Assembly: GCA_002367285.1 (NCBI GenBank) | Contig: DFBF01000314.1 | Span: 1-10,277 of the forward strand | DNA length: 10,277 nucleotides | Reading direction: 5' to 3' | DNA from: Rhodobacteraceae bacterium UBA3087 | GTDB taxonomy: Bacteria; Pseudomonadota; Alphaproteobacteria; Rhodobacterales; Rhodobacteraceae | Part shown: in pieces, positions 1 through 8,000 of the stretch | Numbering within the stretch: position 1 is the stretch's first letter | Layout of the letters: every line of letters starts with the position of its first letter | Made by a program: the position numbers and the translations under genes | Notes under the pieces: model-generated | What the model was told of the DNA's origin: nothing | Seen by the model: only the letters and a program-made list of their open reading frames with translations | The model's database searches: none

Positions 1-1361
1 GCGGCCTGTTGGCGCGCGGTCTGACCCCCGGTGACCACGTGCTGATGCGCCTTGGCAATACGGTGGACTTCCCGCTGGCCTTTCTGGGCTGTATCGCCGC
101 CGGGCTGGTGCCCGTGCCCACGTCTTCACAATTGACCGAGCCCGAAATCACCAAGATGTCAGCCCTTGTCAGCCCCGTATTGATCATCGCGGGTGACGGC
201 ATTGCCCTGCCTGACCCGCTTCCCTGTGACACGCTGTCCAGCACCGAGCTGCACGCCATGGCCGACCATCCCCCCGCGCCTTTCGCCATGGGCGACCCCA
301 ACCGGCCCGCCTATATCATCTTCACCTCGGGCACCTCAGGGGGGGCGCGCGCCGTCACCCATGCCCACCGCGCGATCTGGGCGCGTCAGATGATGCACCA
401 GGGCTGGTGTGGGCTGAAGCGCCAGGACCGGCTGATGCACGCCGGTGCCTTCAATTGGACCTATACCTTGGGCACCGGGTTGATGGACCCCTGGACCGTT
501 GGCGCCACCGCGTTGATCCCCGCGCCGGGCACACCGGCACAGGCGCTTGGCGATTTGATCGCGACCCATGGCGCGACGATCTTTGCCGCCGCCCCCGGTG
601 TCTTTCGCCAGATGATGAAAGCCACCCTGCCCGCCTTTGCGGCCCTGCGCCACGGCTTGTCAGCGGGCGAAAAGCTGCCCGCCACCACGCGCGACCACTG
701 GCAGCAAGCAACCGGCACCCCGATCCACGAGGCCTTTGGCATGTCGGAATGTTCGACCTTTGTGTCCGGCGCACCTGACCACCCCGCGCCGCAAGGCACG
801 TTGGGATATCCACAACCCGGCCGCCGCATTGCGGTAATCGGCGACGACGGCCCGGACGATGGCCCGGTTGCCATCGACCAACCCGGTATCTTGGCCGTGT
901 CAAACCGCGATCCCGGCCTGATGCTGGGCTATCACGGCGCAGCCGAGGACACCGCGTCAAAATTTCGGGGCGAATGGTTCCTGACCGGTGACACGGTCAG
1001 CATGGGTGAAAACGGCGCGATCACCTATCTGGGCCGGGGCGATGACATGATGAACGCAGGGGGCTTTCGCGTCTCACCGATCGAGGTCGAAGCCGCCATG
1101 ACCGCGCATCCCGGCGTGCATGAAGCCGCCTGTGCCGAAGTAGGGGTGAAGGCAGACGCCAGCATCATTGCCTGTTTCTATGTGGCCGAAAACCGCCCCG
1201 TTGACCCAGACAGCCTGAGCAGCCACGCCCACGCCAGCCTGGCTCATTACAAATGCCCGCGTCAGTTCATTTCTATCGACACCCTGCCCCGCGGTGCCAA
1301 CAACAAGATCCTGCGCCGCCAGCTGCGGGACGCATTTGAAGCCGGCCAATACTCAAGCTGA
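1..1361 (+). CDS. Acyl-CoA synthetase (AMP-forming, benzoate-CoA-ligase-like), 5' truncated by window edge
   Basis: ANL-superfamily enzyme that activates a carboxylic acid to an acyl-adenylate and then a CoA thioester, in the cytosol. The reading frame is open from base 3 and no start is visible. About 452 residues are present, against the usual 500-550, so roughly 60-80 N-terminal residues lie upstream. Counting from the TTG at base 9, the core motifs appear in order: phosphate loop FTSGTSGGARA (105-115); A5 EAFGMSE (241-247); A7 FLTGDT (324-329); A8 hinge GRGDDMMNAGGFRVSP (342-357); and A10 LPRGANNKILRR (426-437), with Lys433 as the expected adenylation lysine. The phosphate loop lacks the common P-K-G ending and reads G-A-R-A, a variation that can occur in this family. 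The SAGE-LP stretch before A5 recalls benzoate-CoA ligases. The substrate cannot be read from sequence: an aromatic acid or a short/medium fatty acid are both possible. It ends 84 bases before the next gene, which has its own ribosome binding site. Confidence 0.88.
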   Translation, partial: GLLARGLTPGDHVLMRLGNTVDFPLAFLGCIAAGLVPVPTSSQLTEPEITKMSALVSPVLIIAGDGIALPDPLPCDTLSSTELHAMADHPPAPFAMGDPNRPAYIIFTSGTSGGARAVTHAHRAIWARQMMHQGWCGLKRQDRLMHAGAFNWTYTLGTGLMDPWTVGATALIPAPGTPAQALGDLIATHGATIFAAAPGVFRQMMKATLPAFAALRHGLSAGEKLPATTRDHWQQATGTPIHEAFGMSECSTFVSGAPDHPAPQGTLGYPQPGRRIAVIGDDGPDDGPVAIDQPGILAVSNRDPGLMLGYHGAAEDTASKFRGEWFLTGDTVSMGENGAITYLGRGDDMMNAGGFRVSPIEVEAAMTAHPGVHEAACAEVGVKADASIIACFYVAENRPVDPDSLSSHAHASLAHYKCPRQFISIDTLPRGANNKILRRQLRDAFEAGQYSS

Positions 1362-1430
1362 ACAGAGCCTCTGCATCCGCGCACCGTCCGCCCCTTTCCC
1401 CGGCTTAACATCCCGGATACAGGTTTGAAA

Positions 1431-1436
1431 AAGGAG
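1431..1436 (+). promoter_or_regulatory. Ribosome binding site fixing the start of the DsbA-like gene
   Basis: AAGGAG lies nine bases before the ATG at 1446. It sits inside the longer open frame that begins at TTG 1425, so the true start must be downstream of it. The protein then begins MIALHIFSDPICPWC, as expected for this family. Confidence 0.8.
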
Positions 1437-1445
1437 TTTCGTGCG

Positions 1446-2090
1446 ATGATCGCTTTGCATATCTTTTCCGACCCGATCTGCCCCTGGTGTTTCATCGGCA
1501 AGGCCCGCCTGGACCGGGCGCTGGAGACGCGCCCCAACCATCCGTTCAAGATCGAATGGCATCCGTTCCAGTTGAACCCCGACATGCCTGCCGACGGCAT
1601 GGGACGGCGCGCGTATCTAGAGGCCAAGTTTGGCGGCAAGGACGGCGCGGTGCAGGCCTATATGCCCGTGGTGAAAGAAGCCGAGGCGGCCGGGCTGGAG
1701 ATTGATTTTGACGGCATCAAACGCACGCCCAACACGCTGAACGCGCATCGCCTGATCCACTGGGCGGGCATCGAAGGACGCCAGACCGCCGCCGTCTCCA
1801 AGCTGTTCAAAGCCTATTTCACCGAAGGGCGCGACATCGGTGATCCCGCCGTTCTGGCCGCCATTGCCGGGGAAATCGAAATGGACGCCGACATGATCGC
1901 CCGCCTGTTGGCCAGCGACGCGGATCTTGATGACATTCGGGCACGTGACGCAGATGCCCGCGCCAAGGGCGTGCAGGCCGTGCCGACCTTTGTCATCGCC
2001 AACCAGCACGTGGTGCCCGGCGCCCAGCCCACCGACCTGTGGGAACGCGTGATCGACGACATCACCGCGCAATTGGACGCGCAGGAATGA
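1446..2090 (+). CDS. DsbA-family thiol oxidoreductase (FrnE-like)
   Basis: 214-residue thioredoxin-fold protein of the DsbA/FrnE/2-hydroxychromene-2-carboxylate isomerase group. The first strand runs straight into the active site SDPICPWCFIGK, with the redox pair Cys12 and Cys15 (CPWC). The all-alpha insertion carries FrnE-type signatures: FQLNPDMP (41-48), a YL-KFG block (57-63) and NTLNAHRLIHWA (96-107). The cis-proline loop is GVQAVPTFVI (175-184) with Pro180. There is no signal peptide, so it should act in the cytosol, unlike classical periplasmic DsbA. Both cysteines are present, which favours a disulfide oxidoreductase over the isomerase subfamily, where the first Cys is usually Ser. 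Its TGA overlaps the next gene's ATG (ATGA), indicating coupling with the membrane protein and exporter that follow. Family assignment is firm; the partner protein or substrate is unknown. Confidence 0.9.
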   Translation: MIALHIFSDPICPWCFIGKARLDRALETRPNHPFKIEWHPFQLNPDMPADGMGRRAYLEAKFGGKDGAVQAYMPVVKEAEAAGLEIDFDGIKRTPNTLNAHRLIHWAGIEGRQTAAVSKLFKAYFTEGRDIGDPAVLAAIAGEIEMDADMIARLLASDADLDDIRARDADARAKGVQAVPTFVIANQHVVPGAQPTDLWERVIDDITAQLDAQE

Positions 2091-2557
2091 TCACAGCCCA
2101 CCTGCCCTCTGGCTATGTGCTGGGCAGGGCGCTCAAAGCGCAACAGTGGGTTATGGCGGCGGCCATGTTTGGCGCGGTGTTTCCTGACTTTGACATGATC
2201 TGGTTTCACCTGGTCGACAACAAGGCGTTTCACCACCATTATTATTGGGTGCATATTCCCGCCTTTTGGCTGATCACTGGCGCAACGCTGTTGATTGCCG
2301 CCCGCTTGATAATGCCCCGCGCCCTGCCCGTGCTTGGCGGGTTTCTGGCCGGAATTGCGCTGCATCTGCTGTTAGATACATTCGCGGGCGGCATTGCCTG
2401 GAGCTGGCCCACCAGCCGTCATTTGACAACGCTGGCCACGGTCCCGGCCACCCAATCACATTGGGTCTTGTCCTTCCTTCTGCACTGGAGTTTTTTGGCG
2501 GAATTGGCCATCTGGGCCGCAGCAATCGCTCTGTATTTCAAACGAAAGACCACCTAA
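2087..2557 (+). CDS. YdjM-like/DUF457-type membrane protein (putative metal-dependent hydrolase)
   Basis: 156-residue integral membrane protein. Visible features are an N-terminal His in TAHLPSGY (His5), a PDFD acidic motif at 33-36 followed by FH (His41), a His run at 49-51, His56, and LHLLLDTFAGG with His93 and Asp97. Hydrophobic spans lie near residues 20-33, 55-75, 82-97 and 127-150. The spaced His/Asp residues beside membrane segments resemble the YdjM/DUF457 family, annotated as inner-membrane metal-dependent hydrolases; the activity itself is not proven for the family. The start is taken as ATG 2087, which overlaps the previous stop (ATGA). A GTG at 2039 would add 16 unrelated residues encoded inside the upstream gene. 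There is no well-placed Shine-Dalgarno, consistent with translational coupling. Its TAA overlaps the next ATG (TAATG). The fold is moderately sure; the function is not. Confidence 0.65.
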   Translation: MITAHLPSGYVLGRALKAQQWVMAAAMFGAVFPDFDMIWFHLVDNKAFHHHYYWVHIPAFWLITGATLLIAARLIMPRALPVLGGFLAGIALHLLLDTFAGGIAWSWPTSRHLTTLATVPATQSHWVLSFLLHWSFLAELAIWAAAIALYFKRKTT

Positions 2558-3774
2558 TGCGCCTGCCCGGCCCGACCAAACCCCTGGGGCTTGTCGAATT
2601 CATCGCCCTCATGGCAATGATGTTCGCCATTATGGCCTTTTCAATCGACAGCCTTCTGCCCGCGCTGCCCCAAATCGGCGCAGAACTCAGCCCAGATGAC
2701 TTGAACCGCGCCCAGCTGGTGGTTGGAGCTTTCGTGCTGGGCATGGGGGCTGGGCAGCTGTTCATGGGCCCGGCCTCGGATCGGTTCGGGCGCCGTTCAA
2801 CGGTGCTGTTTGGCCTTGTTCTGTACCTTTTGGCCAGTGTCGCGGCCATTTACAGCAACAGCCTGCCCGCACTGCTGATCTGGCGGTTTGTGCAAGGGGT
2901 TGGCGGCTCGGCCCCGCGCACGGTCGGCGTGGCGATCACGCGCGACCTGTATTCCGGGCGCATGATGGCGCGGGTCAGTTCGTTCACCTTCATGGTGTTC
3001 GTCATGGTGCCCGCGATCGCACCCTATATCGGCCAGCTGGTGATTAACGCCTGGGATTGGCGCGCGATGTTTGTAGCCTATATTCTGGTCGGTCTGGTCC
3101 TGGGCGCCTGGTTCCTGTCACGCCAACCCGAAACCCTGGCCCCTGAGGACCAGAAACCCTTTACCCTGGCCCGTTTCATGCGCGGCGTGCGCGAAGTCCT
3201 GAGCCATCGCCGCGTGGTCATCCACATTGCGGTCCTGACCCTCGGTTTCAGCCTGCTCATGGCCTATATCAGTTCGGCCCAACCGATTTTTGTCGATGCC
3301 CTGGGCGTTGGCGACCGCTTTGCGCTGTTCTTTGCGGCGATGACCGTCGTGTCCTCGCCTGCCGCGCTGTTGAACGCAAAACTGGTCATGCGCCTGGGCA
3401 TGTCGCGACTGGTCAGCCTGACCTATGCAGTCCAGGCCATCATCGCCACGACGCTGGCCCTGGCCTGGTGGGCCGGCATGGTGCCCGAAGCCTGGGCCCT
3501 GTGGGTGTTCTTTGCCTGGTCCTGCACCGTCTTTATCATGAACGGGTTCAATTTCGGCAACCTGAACGCCCTGGCAATGGAGCCGCTGGGCCATGTCGCA
3601 GGCACCGGCGCGGCACTGATCGGGTCAATCTCAACCGTGTTGTCGGTCGTCATCGCCGTGCCGATCGGGCTGGCGTATAACGGCACGCCGTTGCCATTGA
3701 TCACCGGGGCCGCTGTGCTGTCCGTGCTGGCCTGGGTCGGCATGAAACTAGCAGGCCCTGACCTGGGCGACTAA
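2557..3774 (+). CDS. MFS multidrug efflux transporter, Bcr/CflA family
   Basis: 405-residue, 12-helix drug:proton antiporter of the inner membrane. Family marks are an acidic residue in helix 1 (Asp31 in SIDSLLPALP), motif A GQLFMGPASDRFGRR (66-80) between helices 2 and 3, WRFVQGVGGSAPR (109-121) in helix 4 with Arg110, and a helix 10/11 block NFGNLNALAMEPLGHVAGT (332-350). The last resembles the N-x-x-A-L-x-P-x-G-x-x-A-G-T signature of Bcr/CflA proteins. The central cytoplasmic loop is about residues 188-220. Length is normal and the gene intact. ATG 2557 is chosen because it overlaps the preceding stop (TAATG) and gives the standard N-terminus just before helix 1; upstream in-frame starts lie wholly inside the previous gene. 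It is the last gene of a three-gene coupled unit, and its stop overlaps a convergent small gene by four bases. The exported substrate is unknown. Confidence 0.88.
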   Translation: MRLPGPTKPLGLVEFIALMAMMFAIMAFSIDSLLPALPQIGAELSPDDLNRAQLVVGAFVLGMGAGQLFMGPASDRFGRRSTVLFGLVLYLLASVAAIYSNSLPALLIWRFVQGVGGSAPRTVGVAITRDLYSGRMMARVSSFTFMVFVMVPAIAPYIGQLVINAWDWRAMFVAYILVGLVLGAWFLSRQPETLAPEDQKPFTLARFMRGVREVLSHRRVVIHIAVLTLGFSLLMAYISSAQPIFVDALGVGDRFALFFAAMTVVSSPAALLNAKLVMRLGMSRLVSLTYAVQAIIATTLALAWWAGMVPEAWALWVFFAWSCTVFIMNGFNFGNLNALAMEPLGHVAGTGAALIGSISTVLSVVIAVPIGLAYNGTPLPLITGAAVLSVLAWVGMKLAGPDLGD

Positions 3775-3905
3775 CGCGGGCAGCGACGATTGCAAAGGTT
3801 CTCGCAGGGAATGCCGTCATTGCCGCCGTCCCGCACAGGGCCCGCCACGGCTGGTCCCGAGAAAGACGCCAAAACAAGCGCCACGCCACCTAACAATCGT
3901 ATCAT
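3771..3905 (-). CDS. Tiny exported Cys-rich peptide with Excalibur-like motif
   Basis: A 44-codon frame from ATG (3905-3903) to TAG (3773-3771). Residues 1-21 form a classic signal peptide: MIRLLGG, then a hydrophobic core VALVLASFSG, ending in Ala-Val-Ala, a good signal peptidase I site before Gly22. The predicted mature peptide is only 23 residues and contains RDGGNDGIPCE (25-35) followed by two more cysteines (Cys38, Cys42). DxxxDGxxCE resembles the Excalibur calcium-binding motif, but the first half of a normal Excalibur domain is missing. A GGGGTGA stretch shortly before the ATG is a weak ribosome binding site. It lies 42 bases downstream of the BASS-type transporter on the same strand and overlaps the convergent MFS gene by four bases. 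Signal peptide, cleavage site and motif falling in one short frame make chance unlikely. Function unknown. Confidence 0.6.
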   Translation of the reverse strand: MIRLLGGVALVLASFSGPAVAGPVRDGGNDGIPCENLCNRRCPR

Positions 3906-3917
3906 GTCAATCACCCC

Positions 3918-3937
3918 GCCGCGCCCTCGCGCGCGGC
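3918..3937 (-). other. GC-rich hairpin between transporter and small peptide gene
   Basis: A perfect 7-bp inverted repeat, GCCGCGC and GCGCGGC, separated by six bases, in the 42-base gap between the transporter stop and the small peptide start. No T-run follows on either strand, so it is not a canonical terminator. It could be a processing or partial attenuation element, or simply reflect base composition. It ends close to the weak ribosome binding site of the small gene. Confidence 0.3.
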
Positions 3938-3947
3938 AAAGCCCAGG

Positions 3948-4904
3948 TCAAGCGGCTTGGCTGGCGCGGGCCTGCATGCGCGTGCGCAACATGCCCGATG
4001 ATCCGATCTGGATGAAATAGGCGATCATCACCGGCAGGATGAAGGTCGGCCCATAGCTGTCCAGCGAAAACACCGCCAGGATCAACGCCAGCGTGATATA
4101 CCGCGTCGCAATATGCCAATAGACGGCTTTGCCCTCGGCGTCATTGTCGGTCAGATACCGCGCGGCCGTGAAGGCCACAGCGTAAAACGCTGCGGTGGCG
4201 GCGATGGCGGTAAACAGTGCCTCAAGCGACACGGTGAACAGCATTTGCGAGGTGGTCAGGCTGAACAGATAAAACACGATGCCGAACATGGTCGCCTTTG
4301 AAATCTGGGGCTGATGCTTTTCGGCAAATGCCATGACGCCGGGCAGGAACGCGCGCGCCAGGCGGCTGAGCAGGAACGGGATCACGATCAGGATCACGAA
4401 GGGCGCAAAGGGCTTGACCTCGCGCCCGGTGCTGACGGCCACATCCCCCAGGTCCGGTGCCGGAAACCAGGCGCTGGCAATGTCGAAATAGGCTCCGAAG
4501 ATCAGCGTGACAGGCAACAGCAACGCCAAGTTCAGCATGAAGATGATGAACCCCAACTTCGGGTTCGCCCCCGAAGTTTTGATCCACATCATCACCATGC
4601 CGCCGCCGGGCAACAGCGCCAGCAGCAACAGCGCGCCGGCGATACCAATGTCACCAGACAGATACCCGATGATCAGAGCCGCGCCTGTCATCAACAGATA
4701 GTTGATCCAGAGGTTGGCAAAGATCGAATGGCGTTGCTTTTTAACCAAAGCCATATCCGACAGCTGAAATTTGAACAACGATGGCGTGACCAGAAAAATC
4801 CCGGCGACCACGCAGACAAGCGACGAAAAGGCAAAACCTCCGGTCAGGTATCCCGTCCCAAGACCCAAAATGATGGCGGAAACGACAAGAATGATCTGCT
4901 GCAT
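3948..4904 (-). CDS. Bile acid:sodium symporter (BASS)/ACR3-superfamily transporter
   Basis: 318-residue membrane protein with about ten hydrophobic helices (roughly 4-22, 25-42, 64-80, 84-100, 117-138, 167-186, 204-223, 225-247, 265-281 and 284-302). The best marker is the helix-4 region LLALLPGGGMVMMWIKTSGANPK (95-117 region). It lines up both with the PGG motif of BASS symporters and with the C-T-A-M-V-x-x-W motif of ACR3 arsenite exporters. The essential ACR3 cysteine is absent here (Gly), so arsenite export is not supported, and no arsenic genes lie nearby. It probably moves an organic anion, with Na+ or protons. The start ATG 4904 has AGGA nine bases upstream. A 122-base gap separates it from mfd, so it probably has its own promoter. 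The superfamily is reasonably sure; substrate and direction are unknown. Confidence 0.72.
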   Translation of the reverse strand: MQQIILVVSAIILGLGTGYLTGGFAFSSLVCVVAGIFLVTPSLFKFQLSDMALVKKQRHSIFANLWINYLLMTGAALIIGYLSGDIGIAGALLLLALLPGGGMVMMWIKTSGANPKLGFIIFMLNLALLLPVTLIFGAYFDIASAWFPAPDLGDVAVSTGREVKPFAPFVILIVIPFLLSRLARAFLPGVMAFAEKHQPQISKATMFGIVFYLFSLTTSQMLFTVSLEALFTAIAATAAFYAVAFTAARYLTDNDAEGKAVYWHIATRYITLALILAVFSLDSYGPTFILPVMIAYFIQIGSSGMLRTRMQARASQAA

Positions 4905-4935
4905 GGTGTGGGTTCCTGTTCGCGGCGTTCAGGTC

Positions 4936-4972
4936 GATATATTCCATTTCGAGAATGCTACAACCCGCATTC
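4936..4972 (-). promoter_or_regulatory. Candidate promoter with overlapping inverted repeat upstream of the BASS-type transporter
   Basis: Read on the minus strand, TTGTAG (4963-4958) and TATATC (4941-4936) are separated by 16 bases: a weak -35/-10 pair, 32 bases from the transporter start. The -35-like element overlaps a perfect inverted repeat GAATGC-N8-GCATTC (4953-4972), and a further ATTC half-site lies at 4941-4944. The arrangement suits a repressor operator, but no regulator gene is adjacent in the window. The match to promoter consensus is poor. Confidence 0.3.
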
Positions 4973-4989
4973 GACGCGACCGATGCGCG

Positions 4990-5018
4990 CGGCTAGGCCG
5001 TGCCGGTCCTGTCCGGCA
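4990..5018 (-). terminator. Possible weak terminator region downstream of mfd
   Basis: Two abutting small hairpins follow the mfd stop: a 6-bp stem TGCCGG/CCGGCA (5001-5018, six-base loop) and a 4-bp stem CGGC/GCCG (4990-5000, three-base loop). No T-run follows, so any termination would be weak or would need Rho. Confidence 0.28.
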
Positions 5019-5026
5019 AAGCTGGC

Positions 5027-8000
5027 TCAGCCCTTTTTCGCCTTCTGGGCTTTCTTTTCCGCCACGACCTTTTCGGCCAGCTCGCGCGCGATCAGGAACG
5101 CGCCCTGGATCTTGTCCTTGGTCTTGGTCCAGTCGCGGCGCACCACGATCTTGTTGTCACGCACCTTGGCCAAACCATTCTGCGCATTGATGAATTCCAC
5201 CAACCCGGCGGGGGATGCGAATTTGTTATTGTGGAACTGAATGGTCGCACCTTTCGGTCCGCCGTCCAGTTTTGCAATGCCGGCTTTCTTGCACATCCCC
5301 TTGATGCGCACGATCAAAAGCAGCGTGTTCACCTCATTGGGCAGCTTGCCAAACCGGTCGATCAGCTCGGCGGCAAAGCCTTCCAGTTCGACCTTGGTCG
5401 ACAGGCCAGACAGGCGACGATACAGGCCCAGGCGCACGTCCAGATCAGGCACATAGGTATCAGGGATCAACACCGGAACACCCAGATTGATCTGCGGCGC
5501 CCAGGTTTCATTGCCGTCAGTCACGCCCTCCAGCTCACCGGATTTGATCTTGGAAATCGCTTCCTCAAGCATCTGCTGATACAGCTCATAGCCGACTTCG
5601 CGCATCTGGCCGGACTGTTCTTCGCCCAACAGATTGCCCGCGCCGCGAATATCCAGATCCTGGCTGGCCAAGGTGAACCCGGCCCCCAGCGTGTCCAGTG
5701 ACCCCAGCACGCGCAGCCGCTTTTGCGCCGTTGCGGTCAGTTTCAGGCGCGGTTTTGTCGTCAGATAGGCATAGGCGCGGGTCTTTGAGCGCCCGACCCG
5801 GCCCCGGATCTGATACAGCTGCGCCAGACCGAACATGTCGGCGCGGTGGATCACCATCGTGTTGGCGGTCGGAATATCAATGCCGCTTTCGACAATCGTG
5901 GTTGCCAGCAGCACGTCGAATTTGCCGTCATAAAAGGCGTTCATGCGACTGTCCAACTCTCCGGCCGCCATCTGACCGTGGGCGACAACATAGCTCACCT
6001 CGGGCACATGATCCTTCAGGAAGGCTTCGATGTCCGGCAGATCTTTGATGCGCGGCACAACAAAAAAGCTCTGCCCGCCGCGATAATGTTCGCGCAGCAA
6101 AGCCTCGCGGATCGTCACGCTGTCGAACTCCGACACGTAAGTGCGGATTGACAGACGGTCGACCGGTGGCGTGCCGATGATCGACAGATCGCGCACGCCC
6201 GACAGCGACATTTGCAGCGTGCGCGGGATCGGTGTGGCCGACAGGGTCAGCACATGCACGTCCGAGCGCATTTCCTTCAGCCGTTCCTTGTGACCCACGC
6301 CAAAACGCTGTTCTTCATCCACAATCAGCAAGCCAAGCTGTTGAAACCGAACAGATTTCGCCAGCAACGCATGGGTGCCGATCACGATATCCATCGTGCC
6401 TTTGGTGATGCCGTCCCGAGTCAATTCAGTATCGCGTTGGCCGACGAAACGGGACAATTGCCCGACCTGGATCGGAAATCCCCGGAACCGTTCGGCAAAA
6501 CTCTTGTAGTGCTGGCGCGCCAGCAATGTGGTCGGCGCGATCACGGCCACCTGTTGCCCGGCCATGGCGGCGACAAAGGCCGCGCGCATCGCGACCTCGG
6601 TTTTGCCAAAGCCCACGTCGCCGCAGATCAGACGATCCATCGGCGTGCCGGACGCGATATCCTCGATCACGTCGGAAATGGCGGACATCTGGTCTTCGGT
6701 TTCCTGATACGGGAAGCGGGCGGAAAACTCCTCCCAGGCGTGGTGCGGGCTTTCCAATACCGGTGCCTTGCGCAGCGCGCGTTCGGCGGCCAGGCGGATC
6801 AACTTGTCGGCGACCTCGCGAATACGCTCTTTCAGCTTGGCTTTTTTCGCCTGCCAGGCCCCACCGCCCAGCTTGTCCATCAAACCGCTGTCATGGCCGA
6901 ATTTCGACAACAGTTCGATGTTTTCAACCGGCAGGTACAGCCGATCACCGCCCGCATATTCCAGCAACAGGCATTCATGCGGTGCCCCGGCGGCGGTGAC
7001 GGTTTCCATGCCCGTATAGCGCCCGACGCCATGGTCGACATGCACCACCAGATCGCCGGTGGTCAGCGACTGGGCCTCGGTCAGGAAATTTTCGGCCCGT
7101 TTCTTGCGCTTTGGCGCGCGGATCAGGCGGTCGCCCAACACGTCCTGTTCGGAAATGACGGTGACGCCATCGCCCTCGAACCCATGTTCCAGCGGCCAGA
7201 CGACAAGGTAAACACCGCCGTGCGTTTCCGGCACATCGCGGAAATCGACAATCGGGGCGGTGGCAGTCAGGCCTTCGTCGGCCAACAGGCCCTGAAGCCG
7301 TTCACGCGCGCCCTCGGAATAGCTGGCAACAACCACCGGCCCCTCGCCACGTTTCACCTTAATGTGGTCCGAAAGAGCGCTGAAAAGGTTGACATTTTCT
7401 TGCTGACGTTCGGGTGAAAAGTTGCGCCCGATCCGCCCGCCGCCATCCAGAACACCGGCACCAGTCGCCTGGGGCAAGGCCGCCAGTTGCACAACGCGAC
7501 GGGTTTTGATCGTCGCCTCCCAGCCGGCATCATCCAGGTACAACAGCCCCGGCGGACAGGGCTTATAAACCGTGTCCATGCGGTTCTTGGCCCCCATGGC
7601 GATCTTGCGGGTCTCGTATTGATCCTCGATCCCCTCCCAACGGGCCAGACGGGTTGGGGTCAGTTGATCATCCAACAGCACCGGTGCCTCGGGCAGATAG
7701 TCAAACAGAGTTTCCAATGTGGCGTGAAAGAACGGCAGCCAGTGTTCGACACCGGCATGTTTGCGCCCTGCGCTGATCGCCTCGTACAGCGGATCATCGG
7801 ACCCGGCAGCACCAAATTCGATGCGGTAATTCTGTCGGAACCGGGTGATCGCGGCCTCGTCCAGAATGACCTCAGAGACCGGGGCCAGCTCAACCACCGA
7901 CAGGTTTTCCGTGGTGCGTTGTGTGACGGGATCAAACCGACGCGCTCCGTCCAGCACATCACCAAACAGGTCCAGACGCACGGGGCCCGTGTCACCGGGC

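Noticed and set aside
451..960. Minus-strand frames inside the acyl-CoA synthetase
   Set aside because: Arg/Gly-rich antisense shadows of a gene with all core ANL motifs in the plus frame.
1362..1445. Promoter or terminator between the acyl-CoA synthetase and the DsbA-like gene
   Set aside because: No stem with a T-run and no convincing -35/-10 pair could be found; TTAACA near 1405 has no partner at the right distance.
2039..2086. Earlier GTG start for the YdjM-like gene
   Set aside because: It would add 16 charged residues read from the DsbA-like gene in another frame; the ATGA overlap at 2087 is the normal coupled arrangement.
2245..2556. N-terminal extension of the MFS gene from 2245
   Set aside because: The extra 104 codons lie inside the YdjM-like gene in another frame and give non-membrane, Arg-rich sequence; ATG 2557 gives the standard N-terminus.
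4314..5701. Plus-strand frames of 308 and 233 codons opposite the transporter and the mfd 3' end
   Set aside because: They are antisense to well-supported genes, have low-complexity Gln/Arg/His composition, and show no domain or good ribosome binding site.
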